Source of the DNA: JBBKXP01 sp038251315
GTDB taxonomy: Bacteria; Pseudomonadota; Alphaproteobacteria; Rhodobacterales; Rhodobacteraceae
Assembly: GCA_038251315.1 (NCBI GenBank)
Contig: JBBSBK010000096.1
Span: 1-14,731, forward strand
Length of the DNA stretch: 14,731 bases
Direction: 5' to 3'
Shown: positions 14,594 through 14,731 of the stretch, in pieces
Layout: each line of letters starts with the position of its first letter
How positions within the stretch are numbered: the first letter of the stretch is position 1
Made by a program: the position numbers and the translations under genes
The notes under the pieces: model-generated
Told to the model about the DNA's origin: nothing
Seen by the model: the letters and a program-made list of their open reading frames with translations, nothing else
Database searches by the model: none

Positions 14594-14731
14594 TGCATCA
14601 TTTGAGGGTAAGTGTCACATCCCGGAAGGTAGTATGGCTGTTTCTTGAACAGCTCTGGTCTGAGTTTGTGCCAGTCTTTCATGGCTTGCAAGGGCGCTTT
14701 GCTGCCCAGTGCTGACTGCGGAAGCTGCTGG
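14503..14731 (-). CDS. Transposase C-terminus (IS481/IS3-like DDE type), read through into flanking DNA
   Basis: From the right edge the frame reads PQSALGSKAPLQAMKDWHKL, then RPELFKKQPYYLPGCD. This matches, from memory, the end of rve-type (IS481/IS3-like) transposases, where 'lPQkALG...tP..a...W....PelF' is a common tail. The catalytic DDE part lies outside the window. The codons for LPGCD fall on the inferred terminal repeat of the element, so the element itself gives no stop. Translation continues about 36 codons into the HEPN-like gene in another frame and ends at 14503. The native protein presumably ends about residue T of CDT, where the stop depends on the insertion site. Family assignment is moderate. 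Confidence 0.55.
   Translation of the reverse strand, partial: QQLPQSALGSKAPLQAMKDWHKLRPELFKKQPYYLPGCDTYPQMMQCVPLVHLTATLWKCYLSWHYIKRVAVIML
14613..14731 (-). mobile_element. End of an insertion sequence, continuing beyond the window
   Basis: The transposase-like reading frame ends, and the DNA changes, at TGTCACA (14613-14619), read outward as TGTGACA. Many elements of the IS481 group begin with TGT and end with ACA, so I place the terminus at 14613. Only one end is visible, so neither the partner inverted repeat nor a target-site duplication can be checked. Confidence 0.5.

Noticed and set aside
1..14731. CRISPR array or complete defence system
   Set aside because: No regularly spaced repeats or cas-like genes are present; the only defence-like hint is the partial HEPN-like gene at the right edge.

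Overview
This is a stretch of GC-rich (by eye 60-65%) alphaproteobacterial chromosome, most likely from the Rhodobacteraceae (Roseobacter group). The support is a GTTC-N7-GTTC type LexA box, a Rhizobium-type 1147-residue pyruvate carboxylase, a short TalC-type transaldolase, and the gene set priA / tal / DUF484 / xerC. Most of the window is ordinary core genome. The unusual parts are the segment after the tRNA and the right-hand edge.

Left part (1-3117, minus strand): the N-terminal 281 codons of the UvrD DNA helicase run off the left edge, with a good SOS box upstream. Upstream of it on the same strand is a three-gene tungstate ABC transporter. Its transcription order is permease (tupB), ATPase (tupC), binding protein (tupA), and both junctions overlap (7 nt and 4 nt).

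Middle (3118-8967, plus strand): a 168-bp divergent promoter region separates tupBCA from pyruvate carboxylase (pyc), the anaplerotic enzyme that makes oxaloacetate. After a 40-bp gap come three translationally coupled genes: an NmrA-type NAD(P)-binding protein, a VOC/glyoxalase-fold protein and a class III metallophosphoesterase. A promoter and tRNA-Gly(GCC) follow.

Transition (8968-9614): this piece has no intact gene. It holds a strong hairpin after the tRNA, an apparent remnant of a tyrosine-recombinase integrase, and a cluster of inverted repeats that probably ends priA transcription from the other side. It looks like the scar of an element that once integrated at the tRNA gene.

Right part (9615-14226): priA (replication restart helicase, minus) is divergent from a TalC-family transaldolase (plus). 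A promoter, a DUF484 protein and the tyrosine recombinase XerC follow.

Right edge (14227-14731): the composition drops to clearly AT-richer DNA. A small helical, HEPN-like hypothetical gene lies on the minus strand. The end of an insertion sequence (transposase C-terminus, TGTCACA terminus near 14613) abuts its 5' side and appears to have cut it. I see no complete new multi-gene system. The best leads are the interrupted HEPN-like gene and its IS junction, the SOS box ahead of uvrD, and the tRNA-linked integrase scar with its hairpin cluster.
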